The notes below the pieces were generated by a model that was not told the DNA's origin, did not search any database, and saw only the letters and a program-made list of their open reading frames with translations. The position numbers and the translations under genes were made by a program. Positions 12,801 to 27,800 of a DNA stretch of 64,000 nt are shown here, piece by piece. The stretch is from NCBI GenBank assembly GCA_008508345.1, contig QNGE01000427.1:72034-136033 (forward strand), given 5' to 3'. Source of the DNA: Paragonimus westermani. Lineage: Eukaryota; Platyhelminthes; Trematoda; Plagiorchiida; Troglotrematidae. Every line of letters begins with the position of its first letter. Within the stretch, counting starts at the first letter, position 1.

Positions 12801-15800
12801 TGCCAAAAACTGTTTTCCAGAAAACTGTTAACATTTGCATGCTGCCCGGTCCATGTCCACTACACGCCGACTGCTAAGCTGTTGTCCAGTTGATCCATTG
12901 ATTGGCTGAGCCAGTTTGCCAGGTGTTCTTTGGCTGGTTGCTCCAGCCGCCTGTTACCTCCCGGTGTACGTGTCACATCAGTTGCAGGTGAAGTAATAGA
13001 TATTACCGTTTGAGAGAATAGACTGGGGCTTTTTGACCAGCAGGTTGTCATGCTTATGGAATGCGCAGTGAAATGGTTGGACGGCTCTATGGGTTCGGTT
13101 CACTCCTTTTTCGATCATGCTTTTTAATCTAACCATCAGTCCCCCACCTCTTTCGGATAATTCAATGAATAAAATCTTTTTCCGTACGGAAATCTGAGCC
13201 TGTTTCTTTGGATTCAGTTGGTTGTGACGCTGGATGAGGTTGTCACGATGATTATTTGAGTGCAACACATCCCTCAGTTATCCTAATCCTCTTTTTATGG
13301 TTCCCGATATGCATATTTTACTGGTTCTGTGATACAGTGTCTGAATGAGAAAGAATTTAATATATTCTGCCATCTATGTGAACCTCCTGTACACCACCTG
13401 TTTCATCGTCCCGTCTGCCTGTCGACTTATCGATACGTTGAGGAGAAGCAACGAGTTATCACTCACGTAGTCACTTACGAAACGAATATTAGGATGGAGC
13501 AAGAGGCTTTGAAGTGTATCATTTACTTTGGTTACTGTGGAAATCTCGTCCACATATCTCTTGCATAAGTCGACTTTATTGATTGCCTCTGTAGCTGATC
13601 ATTTGGATTTACCATGAAACCAGGCAAACGGAATTCTCGTGACTCTTCCGTCATTTTGTTTAGGGCCATCGCCGTTGAAAAAATGTCTAACATTCCGTAT
13701 ACACAACGAAATGATAATACACAATATAATAATATACACATGTAACAACAATATCTTTCGGATCAGGGCTTAATACACGTGCAGAAGATGCACCGAAGTA
13801 TGGTCACACCCAAAACAGAGGCAACTGCATCGTGCGACCGCTTTAAACCGCTCAAATTCCCCGATGTTTTGATAATTATCTATCTCTTTGTGTCCAAAAA
13901 GGATTACGTTATGTTTGCTTTGGTTTTGGTAGACAGAGTTAAACGAGTTTCGTGAAAGCGCTGGTAATTACTGTTTTGTTTTTCAGTTAGTCGTTTATTT
14001 TATTTTCAAGTGTTACATGTTTTTGGCTGCGAAGAGCTCACGAAACGAGTTCATCTCGCGAACTCCATGTTCTCTGTATGGTATGCAAGTTTATAAAGGC
14101 GACCAACTGTTTGGTATATCGCTCTCTTTATTAGGCGCATTCTTTATATTCTGACATTGAAATTACTATTAGGGTCGGGAAATATGGAGACGACGTTGTG
14201 TTTTATAGTCGCTTAAACCTGGAACGTGCCGCGCAGTTTGATGCCCTGTTTAAGATGTCAGAGGCCAGAGGATTCACTATTGGAGACAATGTTTCAAAAT
14301 ACAGAACTCTACAATTGGGAAGATGCACAATGAAGTTGTTCTCACGTAAAACCCTTTGACCATGGACCTGGAAAATGGCGGCTGGCATCACGCTAATTCG
14401 AACTATTTCTGAATGGTAGACGCGACAGGAACAATAATATTGCAAGATTTTAACTTCTCGTTCATTCTGGTAGATCGCATACGAAAGACAATCAATTATA
14501 TGTTGTCGTTCAACGCACCATATTTTTTGTATGGGAACCTGATCCCTGTTAGTTATTGTTGTTTGTTGCCGAGCGCTGACCATGTTTAGTTGATAGTTCT
14601 GTGCATGCAACCGGTAGGAATAAACGATGTGTTAACATCTCGCAATATCAGTGCTCTTGTCGTGTTATTTAGGTGGATAACGGACAATCAGTACTCGGCT
14701 GACAACTGCCGCCTCTCCCACAACATATTTTCTTCTGAAAGAAACAACTTATTGTCAGAGGGTATTAATCGATGTAACGTTTCAGCGTGCGGGTAAACAG
14801 AGCGTGCATTGTCCGAACTAGCCGATTCCGATGTCGGGGTTTGAAAAAGTACGGTAATTACGCCTTATGGGATTCATCCTGATGGCAGAAGCGTCGATGA
14901 GCACATGGTTATGGTTTAAAAAACTCTTATTGGATCGGGACAATGTGTCTCTGACCAGACGACTGTCTCAACTGTCGACGGAATACATCAACGGGACGGC
15001 AAGCTATGTCCAAAATCTCAGCGAGCGGATCGGGGACAGCATGGGTTACGGGGTGAGCCAGCGTTCAACTGGATCGGAACAACGGAGGAGACATAGCAGG
15101 CAAAATGGAATGGATGACCAAATCGGGGGCACGATCATTCTAACATCCGGAGGAATATCCCGACGTGGTCGTAGAATACGGCCAGAGGCCATAGTGGTTG
15201 GATTACGGGCAGCACAAGCGACCGGACGAGCCATCGCCCAACGAGATCGGTCCAACGGACTAGGAATGGCAGGCGAAAAACGGCCTGGCGGAAGACGCCA
15301 GGCGCATACCAGGCCGAAGTGCATACGACGTTTGAGCGGAAACCAGGATTGTTGTGGGCCGGCACTATGACTCATAAACGCGAGTGCGCGCGTAGCATGG
15401 TGGCCAGCGTGTTGGACAATAAAGATTATGCTTTATTGGACACCTGTCTGCTACACAATGAGTGGAATTCTGAGTCACATCGTAACAACGCATGGTGTAC
15501 CAAAAGCTAATTCTCACATAAATATCCACATCTGAAAAGTGGGTACTTTCCAATCTGCTTCAAAAGTCAGGTAATTAAGCGGAGCCGAACGACATCTTAT
15601 CACCCACAGCTGAACGAGTCGACGATTAAACACCCACCAAAGAAAGCGACTGGGAATGTACGCCCCCGCCAGCTTTATTAGTTTATCGTGTGCCCACTCA
15701 TGTAAGGGCCGAAAGAGTGTGATTTTCTGTGCAGCACGACAGATGCTTGAAACTACCAACTGGTTGGATTTTAGTCAAGCTCGCAACTCGCCTCAAGAGA

Positions 15801-18800
15801 GCTCATGAGATAAACGGGGTTAGAGAAAGACTGTCGGAGAATTGTTTAAGTCCACACAAAGGAAAGAGCGTTCAATAACATAGGAAGCAGACAAGGAAGA
15901 GTCTCTGATAAAGGATGTACACTATCAAGGAATCCGCAACCTAAACGAAAACGGTCGCCAATCTACGTGGACTTGTTTACATCGTCCACAACGATAAGCA
16001 GGAACGATGAAGACGTGACAAGTGGTGTGATTCATCAAAGAAGGCGACTGAAGAGAAAGCTCCGAGAACTCAAGAAGCCCTACGGAAATCAGTGAATTCG
16101 CAAACAAACAGGAAGTAACAGAACGGTTTTTTAATGGGAGAGGAGTGTATTGCGCTAAACATGACATCACTGAGTTGTCTGCTTATGCGCATTCAGAATT
16201 GTTGCCCTGGCTTGGCTCGAGATAGAGGTATGATCTCTACCAGTGTTGTGCATGAAAATAAGCGGACAGCCATTAAGTGCCCAGTGAACTACCCATCAAT
16301 TAGACAAGAATTAAAAAGAGTGGTACATAAAAAGAGCGATTTTTCACGATGTTGAACAAGTTTACATCATACCAGTTTCTATAATGAGGTATTTTTAGTA
16401 CCACTGATATTCCGAGTACTGCTGGGGATGAGGGTAAAGATATCTTTTCTGTGTTTAGTTTTACATTTCCGCGTCCCGAGTGGTAGTATTTCATGCAAAG
16501 TTTCTTCTACTAGAGTATCACTGGCACATGGCTGGTTGCATATCAGACAAATATTGATTGATCTCTTATGCTCCAAAAAATACAGTCAGGAAAGACAACA
16601 CACTCACAGCTGATAGAGGGAAAGCGTCATGTTCAGATCATAAGTAGTAGTGTGAACCCCAATTCATTACCTGGAATCCTTCTTCGTCTTTGTTCAGCAC
16701 CGACGTCTTCGTTACTTTTTTGAGTCCGATTTGTATTTAGTTGTATGGGAGATGGTTGATTCACCATCTAGGTATCTTCCCACCAGTTTTTATTTCCTGT
16801 GTTAGTGTTTTGTCCTCGAGATCATCATTACAGATGTGGGCGTACAGTTATACTAACGGAGGGCATTTTACGTCGTAACAATCGTTGAATCTTGCTTGAC
16901 ATAGTACTTCCGTTTTCTTGATATTCGTTAACTGTTACACACAGTGCCTCTGGACATCTATTCCTTTCTCTCTCAGAAAGCGTGCTGTGAATGTGTATTA
17001 CCACCATAATGAAATCAAGGGTTGTGTGTCCATGTAGTCATCGCGCATAAGCAAGGTAATACTCATTTCTAAACCATTGACTGGTACTCGGTCATTCCTG
17101 GAGCCATCCATTCTCAGCTCTTTCTCCGCTAGTGTTTACATTAGTTAGTCTAATGTTGAGTAGACTGTTCAGTGTATGGTATTTTGTGGGCCGAACCGCC
17201 TGGAATTTGATGGAGTTGCGTTCAATCAGAATCCACCCGGTGCGCACCCTCTATCTACTGAACTATTCTGGTCTCAGACGTTGCAACCGACTTGCGGTGT
17301 AGAAGATCAAAATTCGAACCGCTAGTAATATTAAATCTTACTTAGTTAAACTTTTAATCTGTTGACTAACTCTCCGTCAATCATGATCAATCAAAAAGTG
17401 CTTTATTGCGCGTGTTTGTCGAAGTTCTAGCCATCTGTGATGAACATAGGGTTTTTTCGTATCCTCATGAAGGACATTGTTCAAATAGTGGGACGTCGGA
17501 AAAAAGCAAGCATATACGTATTAGATCATTTTTCACGTCCCGAATAGTTAAAGTTAGAATCCGATTTTTTCTTGCGCAGCCCTCACGACGAACTGTGCTT
17601 ATTGATTATAAAATAGGCCATGTTCTCGAACCCATATTTGCGAAGCATTCTATTAATTAAATTTTCGAATCGAAATAAAAAGGTTTCATGTCCACGTGTC
17701 TTACATGCATGATTCCAAACACAAATAAACCAAAGTTTCATATAAAATGTAACACGACGATTGTTCACTATTAGCTCGGGGTTTCTAACACATTCTCGGT
17801 GAAAACAATATGTTATCCATAGCTTAATTTTCGATATACCCAGAGATGTCTGCCTTCGGTCCGTACCAAGCCACATAACAATCAGCTAAACCGTGGGAAA
17901 GAAAATCCCATCTGCGTAAAAAAATGTGTTTAGATTTCATTGGAAATTTCGTTCATCATCACCATCGAAAAAGGGGTACATTTGTGGTTCTCACGCATGG
18001 GCAACATCCTTATAGCCGTCAAGAAAAAAAGTAAACCCTGGCAACAGAAAATAAAACAACAGAAAGGGAAGATAGCAGACTAGTAAAAATAGCTACGTCC
18101 ACACTCAAACATCCAATAATAAGGTTCCTACAGTTCACGAACGAACAACCGAGCTACTAATGAAACCAACGTGTCATTAGCAAGGTAGCTTCCTTACTAT
18201 TTTCAATAACCCTCGCCATTAAGTGCGATCTGTTGTGGTCAACACGTTGGTGACAGTCCTCCACTATTTCGTCTATGATGAGATTTGGAAAAAATGGTGC
18301 AAGTGGACAGCCTGGACGTATGCCACTGCTGGTGCTGAAACTGTCAGACAGTTCACGGTAAACCGTAACATGAGCTAAAGTGTGATAATAAGGAACCGAC
18401 AATATGTCCACATCCTTGGCCGGCGTTTCAGTGACTCTAGACGTGTAGATCTATCCACTGAATTGAACGCACCCTTATAGTCGAGAAATTTGGCAACTGT
18501 AGGCCGGCGGTACATATCACTCTGCTCTAGAATTCGACGTGAAGTAAACTATGATCTGTAGATCCCCATCCAAAAAGAAATCCTGCCTGTTCTCCTCTAA
18601 TGTCTGCTCGCTGAGCTGCAGTGAATCGGTGACGTATGATGGATGCCAGTACCCTAGCAACGAATGAGCTCAGACCAATTTCGCCATGATTTTCACAAGA
18701 GCCCCAAACTCCTTTTTTGAGTATGAGATCTATTATCGAGTGACCCCAATACAGTGGGGTGTTCTCCGTCATTCACAAGAATACCCTCGACCAGTAGTAT

Positions 18801-21800
18801 AGATAAGCTTGAACAGTCTGTCATTGTTCGCTTAAGCATAAGCGGTTTTCGTTTCTGCAACTTTCCCCGCTAGCCGAGCCTCACCATCGTCGGTCAACCT
18901 ATGGGTATCCGTTCTAAACTTGCTATATGAACTACCAAGGGGAGTGTTGAGTCTGGCACCTGACACTCCCAGCGGTTCCACCGAAATCCAGTGTTTGCTC
19001 AAACCACGAACCCCCCTGTTGTATGCATGCTATAGTACCTGCTTCATGAATGATCTGTGGGAGTTTCGTCCAGCGGTTGGTGGGTTCTTCGGTGTGAGGG
19101 TGGCCACGCTTGTTTTCTAGGCCACTTTGGTACTTGTGCTTTACCGGCAGCATAACCGCTCCCTTAACAACCGTTACCTCACACAGGTACGAACAGAAGT
19201 TCAACGTACCAACGCATGTTCTGAATCCATGTAGGTGCTCCATTAACATGAACAGAGATCCACCATCCATGACTAGCAGCTGTGTGATATATCTGAGACC
19301 AGGCCTGATTCGGTGAAGGTTACCCGCATGTTATTCTTGCATCAGAATTAGATGACTGGTCATTCATATCATAAGGTTTTCTTCCGTGGTGTTGTCCACC
19401 CGAAAGTCGTATGGTTCTTAACGGTCGTTTGTGAACAGGTTTGTGTCATCTCTTACGGCTTCTTACTCGTTCATTTTGCCATCGGCTTCTTTCGGTGTGA
19501 CTTTCGGAAGTTGGTGCATCAACAGTGATATATTTCATGAAAGTTCAGAATTAAACGCCATCTGCACTTGTTCTCATCTTCTGTATTCAGATTTGCTCCC
19601 TTGGCTAATCTCTTTTAAAAGGAAGCAATAGGCAGTATTCTCACTCGTGCTAAACTTATTGGGGACTGCACATGCTTTTGTTGATTGTGAATTTTACTCT
19701 GCTCAGTGCGCTCACGAATTAGACGTGCTCACCTCTGAGTAATATTGTGGTGGCCAGATCATGTCGAAAGTTAGCATATTAGTCACACTATTAATTTTAC
19801 TCGACTACTCCTTCATCGGATTCTCTGAGTCAAGTTGATCCCTTCAACTACATTGAACTTGAAGTCCAGCATTTCTGTCTACCGCTGCTTATTTTAGATC
19901 TGCCCATATAGGAAATCTGCCGTCCAATGCAGCTGGTATTCACCTTGTAACAGTCGGTATTTCCCTACTACTTATCGGCCTTTGTTCTCGGATAGTACTA
20001 AACTGTACCTCACTCACGTTCTCATTGTACATTATCTTTGAGCATATTGGTGGTCGTTAGAAAAATATATGACTTCCTTTTGCTTCATACGATACTTATA
20101 GACCACTGTAAATCTGACAGTTCTACGGAATTCTGATTTCTGAAACGGAAAGCTTGTCGACATGTACAGGGTTGGTTGGTCACCTGTTCGTGTGTTGCTT
20201 ATGGAACAGCACACCACAATCCTATCACGTCAGGTGGTCGGTAACTTCGCTGACTTTCTAAGTCGCCTCGATCGTTTTGAATGTACTTGTCCAAATTTTG
20301 ACTACTTAGTAATAATGATCTTGCATATGACAGTGTATGTAATGACCGCAACCGCTGGTAGTCTGAAAACTGACAGCCTTCGTGTGCATGAGCTGGCGTG
20401 GTCGATCAGTAGCAATCTCTGCTGATCTTGATGTTTATCACTTTTCTCATTCAGAATGCTTCTTTCACGTTGGCCTTTCATTCACAAACTCAATTTATTG
20501 AGATTTTGCTCGTTCTTTCCTTATGCTTTTCGGTGCTTCTCAGATGTATGGAGCCCTGACAGCTTCTGATAACCTATTTTCTTGCTACATTCAAAATTAT
20601 GAGCGTCAGCTATCCGTATGGAATTTGCTGAACTTTGTTGTCATCAGTCGGCTTCGAATATTTCTCCCAAAATTCATCTTACTTATTCGTACAGGTTCAC
20701 ATAAGAGAAAATCGAAAACTCTGTGAGTGGTCCACTTTCTGACCGATTCTTTTCTAACCCAATCCACTGGGGCTGCTTTTGTTCACTTATCTTCTTTCAT
20801 GCTCGCTACGATTCACCTGTCCCACTACCCGTGAGTTATTGTGGTGGTTCTAACTGAACTGTGCTTTCTTCGGCATCATGTTGTTTTTCACATCACCGTT
20901 CCCGCTCTCCTCCTAGCCCAATGACGCTAACCACACATTCAGTCGAGTCCACCTTTATAGGTCTAAAGTCAACTCAGGTTCTTCTTTTCTCTGGTGTTTG
21001 TTCAGTTGATCTCAGACCAACGGTGTTCATATTACTTTCAATTTCTTCAGGTCTTTCTGTTCACACATGTTTGACAACTCTTCAGCATGTCTTTTGTCGG
21101 TGTTATTAATATTGTTTGGGTTGCTACGCCGTGCCCATCATTTCCTTTGGATTTTGCCGGACTCGGACTGTTTTAATGATTTTCTTTGAGCGACCTTTTG
21201 GAGCCCGGTTTTGCTATATAAACTTGCACGCTTGCCTCTAGCAACAGCGACGACCGGAGTACATTGGAAATCTTTCTTCGCAGGGTTTCTTTGGCGATGT
21301 TCCTTCCCTCCAGACCGATTGTTGTCCTTTGAGAATTTCTCTCGTCGATTGCGTCGAACTCTGTTTTTACTCTTACAAACAGGTTTTCTTACCACTTTTT
21401 GGGAAGTTTACTGATTCGATTCGGCTCCTAGAAAACTAGAAAGACTGATTCAGTTCAATGCTGACTCATGTTTCAAGCTTGCGAATCTGGAAACAATGTT
21501 CACTCAATGTTCTGCTGGGAAACCACCGCACTTGTCTAGCGAATAACCGGTTGTGATAACAACCACTCGGGACGTACCAATGCCTGTGAAATGTTCACAC
21601 ACCAGAGAGTTGTTTCAGTTTCCTCCAGCGGAGTACATTTCATCTGACCAACTTTGAGGTGAACGTTTGGGACTAAAAAACTTCACACAGGCAGCGTTCT
21701 TAACATACCTTTCCGTCTCCACGTGCTTTTTGTCTAAGTGGGCGATGTCACCGAGCATGCTTGGTGTAACATCCATCAGTTTGACTCATCTGCCAAGACT

Positions 21801-24800
21801 ACTGGAGCATCCTTGTTATTACTTATCGTATGCCTTACCTCTTGAAAGTCAACTCAGAATAGGTTATATTTATTCTACCCGTTTAATCAAACAGTGGGTC
21901 GCTCGAGATGTCAGGTAACCAGTGAAATGTGAAATTGTAGTGACGTATTGGCAATAACGATTGTGAACGGTGATCTCATGGTATGCAAGCGGTTCGACGC
22001 TTTCATACGTACTGTTGATTATAGCTCGTTGCATTTTGATATAACGCCCTGTTGGTCATTAGGTTGTCTTTCTACTTCAAAATACCTATTTGAGCTGCTG
22101 CATAAAAGCTGTCAATGTCATTTAATGGTACATGCATGAGACGCTCGGGTTACATCTACCTGTTCTGTGGTGAGACGTTGACATGTCCTTCCGAGTACAA
22201 ATGACTGGGTGAACGCGGTTAAGGTGGTCACCTAAATCCAGTGTTCACATGATTGGGATATGGGTGGATCACCTACGTTCAGTTGCGATCGTCAAAGTGA
22301 TCACACATGAAGGCTCTCAATGACATATCTAAATCGAAAAATGAGGACAATGAATTTCGTATACCTTGTTGTTCTCATGATACTTTTAAGTAGAATTCTT
22401 TAACGTGTTAGTGAAAATAAAAGGGTAAGTTCAACTACCGGATATGACAAAAATCAGCTATGGATTTCCTGTACCTCTTGCAGCTCGGTTGTGTTGTTTG
22501 CAAGGTGTAGGCACCTTGATGCTGAATGTTTGAATAGGGACGTAGTCATTTTCAGTAGTTAGGTCCCTTCCCGTCCCCTTCTTTTTCCTTCTCTCTTTCT
22601 ATATAGGGTTTGCTGTTTCTTCATGGTTGTGTGGCAGTTAAGCATTAGTGTTAACCACTGATGTATTGCTGTCTATGATGATGATGATGACCTCTTGTGG
22701 TATCGAACGTAGTTTGTTTCTGAGAAATTTACAGGCTTTAGTTGCCTGGAGATATCCCTATGTGATCTCATTGTTGGTAAACTAGCAGATGAAGCAGTAT
22801 TTGTTGATGATATTGTACTGTTCTGTTCACTTAGTCGTACCATAATGTATTAATATTTGAGCAGGTGACTTTACCTCGAGGCAACAACTAGGGTAGTCGT
22901 TGACATGTCTTTGAAAACCCGAAATAGGAGTTAAGTACTCTCATAGACCGAAGCAGTGTCTAGGTACGAAGCAATCTGCCTGAACGCATGATAGGCATCG
23001 TTCATATTAGACCCTACCTCAGATGGTCAACTTGACCGTTATGTGTCAACACGTGCTATAAAACGCAAGCGGAAAGTGCATGCAGAGGATGATTGTCACA
23101 TCTCATCCGTGTCATCATGTCAATGGGTCTCGGCGAAACTCGTTTCATGACCACACTCACGATCTTTTATCCAACAGAATCTAAATCCACCTAAGCGTGT
23201 GTTGAGCTAGCAATTAAAACACAAGATGGTTGTTCGTTTTGATGTTGGTGACGTGTTGGATTGTCTCACCGGATTCCCATGAACTATTGTGAACGTTCTG
23301 CTCCGTTTACCTTCGAAGAACCGAAATGGACTTTTTCGCCGCGACTAACAGCAGCACAGCACAGGCGTGGAATGTTGACATTTGAATCTGCATATCTATT
23401 AAGGCAAAATCCTATATTCATTTGTTTATATTAAGCGTTCTTGCGCAAGATTTCGTTTCAGTCTTCGTTAATATACAAACCCTGTGACCATTTGGGCCTG
23501 GTTTAAGTGCTTGTATGTACCGTCACAGCTGCACAAAACCAAACTTCATGCGGTCTCTGTTCGTGATCTCCTTGAATCGTAAACGTACATAAGCTGTCCC
23601 TAGCATACAGTTTGCTTTACGCCTGCTCATTACTTCCAGTTGGGGTTCTTCTTTCAGACTGCAATTTGGTTCCAGTTTTCCTTTTTAACACTCAACCATA
23701 TGCTGGTTTCAAAGTTAACTGGTTCAGAAAGGAGTTTTATTTTATGGGCTTGGGATTATGCTTCGTGGTTGGTGGACATAGATTTGGCGTTTCAGCTTCA
23801 ATTTAGGATAGACTTTGTGACATAAGGCTCGGTGGCGCTTCCTTTCGAACATTCACAGACGAATGATATTTATGTCCTCCCAGAAGAACTTAACGATGTT
23901 TTCACGTATCAACTGTTTGTGGAGATGTCTGCTGTTGAGGCGTCGTGCATGAGTACTGAAATAATACGACTGGTGTCGTGTGTATCTGCACAAAACCACC
24001 AGTCTAATTTATCCGTAACCGCAAGAAATACACGTACAGAGAATGGTTAACTTCTCCATCTTACAACTAGTCATACTTTCTGCGGAGGTCAGCTAACATA
24101 TGTTTATCGATCCTAAGTATTATCAGATCAAAACATGACCTGATCGGTCGGCCAAAGCAGTAACACTATATGACATAAGTACTCACTTGTGTGCTCACCC
24201 ACGTTCAACGACTGTCCTACAACATGATCCGGCTTTTTTTAATTCTTGATTTTGTTTGATTACACCATCGTTCAGTGGGTACAAAAAATCAGCGTTGATC
24301 GTAGTTGTCTCCCGATAGCCAGCTAACTTTCTTTTCATTTTTTTCTCTTTCTTCTGTTGCTTGCAAAAGATGGGTCGACAGCTCGGCTCTTGCAGCCTCG
24401 GCTCCATCAAGTGCGTCTTGTCTTACCCCACTCCACAGTACTGGTGTTTTCGGCTCAACTTTTATCCACGCCGTTGTGCACATTGCCTTACTCACGTGAC
24501 TGCTACTCGGCTTGGCATGCACTGCTACCCTTTTGGTCCTTCTTGTGTGGTCTTGTTTTTTGACCGATGGAGTTGATGCACCTAGGTTTGCTAGATGGAG
24601 TATAATTCGTTTTCTCTTTGCTGCATAATTTGTCACGTTTTGTTTCTGCGTGGTACGTATGCAGTCGTGATTCTTGTAGTTTAGAATTTGTTTCTTTTCC
24701 TACTGTTCTGGAACATCTTGTTTCTTTAAATCCTGCCGTCATGCCATTCTACTTAAAAATCAGATCATTTCTCCTAGTACCCTTGTTTTGATGTCATATG

Positions 24801-27800
24801 TTGCTCGCTGAGGTCTCGAACATTATTTCACGTGAGGCCTCAAATTTGCTCACTTTTCAAGAAAAATCACTCATGTGGGGTCGTAATTCTCAACCTTTAA
24901 ACGGCTTGGTATTTGTCTCTCTGTGGTTGACCGGGTCACATATGGAAATGGATTTTTTCTGACAATCCATACTTTAGCAGATGCACTCAAAGTAATCGGG
25001 GTTGGAATCCTCGACCTTGTATTTTGTAGTTAGGATCATTATCACTCAGCAATTTTCTGTTCACTCCCACACCTGGTCAACCGCCTGCCGCCCGAATTCA
25101 TTCCCCTCTCCATACATGAAACACGGATGAGAGAGACAATTGACCGGCCGCTGAGATGGCCCCAACGTTTAATCAGCCAACCATGATTTATCATCAAAGT
25201 ATGGAATGATTCATTCCACATAAGCTTAGACTATTGGATCCCGCCAGCACTCAACGATGGTCCTGTGAACTGCGTCACAGAGGCTTCTATGCTCGTCCTT
25301 CATGCACGGAATCTTTTGACACGATGAAGTGAATCACCGTTCGTCTCTGGATTATTTGAACCCACAGTACATCACTTGCAATGCCTCCTCCGCCAATCTG
25401 CTATTGCCTTTCTGTTCACATCTGACAGAAAGAAGTGCTTGTATGGAACGCCTGGTTCTAAGTCCCGTGATGTGTGAGCGTCTCTGCAGTGTGTTAACGA
25501 ACACCGAAAAATTACTGTGCTCGGTTAGAGGAGGATTGGCTGGAATAAGGCTCCGTTTCACTGTCTTCAGAAATCACTTATCTTCTGTGCTAGTGATTTT
25601 AAGTCTACCGCTTCCCTGTAGAAGTTTGAAACCTGCATGTTTCTCGCAATACGTTATCTACGAACACAGTTTTCTTGTCACGACTTACATTTAACTTCGA
25701 CTCCTTCTTACATACCACACACCAACCGTTTAGCCAACTTCACTGTCGTTTGTCATCACCGTCTCTGTATGTGCACGGAAACGCAAACTTGCCCTAGCCT
25801 TGCCCCATAGGAATTGTGGGAAAGTCGCAAAGTACGGTAGCGTATGCTATGAGTTATGTTGACAGATTGACCGTTTCACTCCGCTTTAGTGTCGAAGACA
25901 ATCACTTACATTCTTTATTTATGCTTCCTTTTTAATGTGTCGATCTTAGAGGAGATTTTTTGGTTTTCGTGTTCGTATGACAATGACGCCGGAAAACCTG
26001 TTCATTCGACATAATTTCTTCCCCCTGTTCGATTTTGCCACTTGGTATTCACTTCTCCAAGTACTTCAAACGTTTCTTGATTTCATTCTGTTGTCACCTC
26101 CGCATGCATTGCAATTTATTTGAATCGGTGTGTCCCACGGCGCAGCTACTATGTTTGTTTCACCTGTGAAACTGATTTCTTTTTGTTCACTTGTGCGCAC
26201 AGGTGCATCTTTCAGGTCGATAGTGCTAGTCGTAAAACACTTCTTCAAACACACAATGAAGTAAGCCTTCTCTGCTTCAGCGTAATATGTGATCCAGTGC
26301 TATGAATGATTTCGAATGGATAGTGGCGCCAGGTCTGCCCCTGTAAATCAATCCGATTGTCACATGCATGCGTTCCTCGTCAGTAAATTAATCCTAGTTC
26401 TCCGTCAGATAGTCACATTGATTTGTGTCGGCTCGATTGTGCAAGCTGCATCAGTTTGCTTCGGTGCTTTTTTTTTGTCAGGTGACTGCTTTTGTTCACC
26501 ATCTTCATCACTGCCTCCTTACTAGTTTGTTCTAAGCGTTTGTTTCGATTGATTGGATGGCTTTTGCGTTATGTCGTTTTCCGAAAGTCACATCCTGCAG
26601 TCGTGTTTGTGGAATATTATTCGACCAATTGCAAAAGCTCTGGAAATAGATTCTTAAACTCATCCTGCTACACGATTTGTATGTATGTGTCGCCGATCTA
26701 ACTGCCAGCTCGTTCGTATCGACCACAACAAGATGTTGGCCGGTGTCAAGTGCTTATAATTATAATTTATCTCTCCGGCGTTCACTTATCGTTAAGTATA
26801 AATTCTAAATTGCAGTCGAGGGGCTGTTGTTCTGGCATGTTCATGTTTGAAACGGAGGTCTCCGTACCACTGCTGATGTTTCATCAAAAATTACGAACGG
26901 TCATTTTATACACGAGATGTTGTGCCACCGTCTAATGGTCTTGCCTACTACATACTGTAACGGGAGTTTGCGTCACTTTGTGAAGATACCATCGAATACG
27001 TTCACTTGACCAAACACCTGTAGTGTCACCAGATGTTGCTTTACAGTTAATGATGTTGGCTCATTCCGGTTGCTGCCACTGTTTATGAAAGACAGTGCGG
27101 CGGTCAAAGACGTTTTCATTGACTCGTCGTGAAGCTGAAAGCATTTGTGTGATAATTCTACGTAAGACTCACTAACGATGGGTTAATGAGGTCGGTCAAT
27201 TCACCACTAAATTGCAATCAAAACACTCCCTTAAGCAACACGTCTAGACAGGCTTACAGCCTGAGGGGTTCACCATGGTAGTTCCAGAGCCTGAACAAGA
27301 CGTTTTTGGATACAAATGGTGGATTATGAAGGCGAATCACAATGGCGCCAGTTGTGGATAGATTCCTACGCTTCACTACTCTCGGTTAGATGACTCGGAT
27401 GGCTGGGTGTAACGCCTCCATCACATTGACAGGCTCTTTAGGATCCATCAAGTCTGATAATGTGGCATTATTGATCGACTTTCTCATTTCACTTTTAAAC
27501 TGGGCTAGGCGATTTTCACAGTCTTGTTCAGATAAATGGCCGATTGTTTGGACAACATAGGAATGAGTGTAGTATGTACGAAAAGAGCACTGCGTGAGCA
27601 GGTACGCAGACTTTCAGGTGTGGGTACAAACGGATAAAAACAGGGGGATAAATAGTTCTGCGGCACAGAAATTTTTCACGTGATGGTTTCAGCCAGAGTA
27701 TCGCTCCTGAAAACCAAGCTGATATGCACGGCCTTTTTTCTCTGAGATACTGGCTTTCTTTCTCATTCGGATGTTGTGCATCCCTGCCGATAAATTTTAC

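Noticed and set aside
14203..14610. Minus-strand open frame of 135 codons
   Set aside because: No recognisable domain, no splice context and ordinary intron composition; a chance frame.
21138..21395. Highly basic minus-strand open frame (Lys/Arg-rich)
   Set aside because: It is the antisense reading of T-rich intron DNA, which automatically gives Lys/Arg codons.
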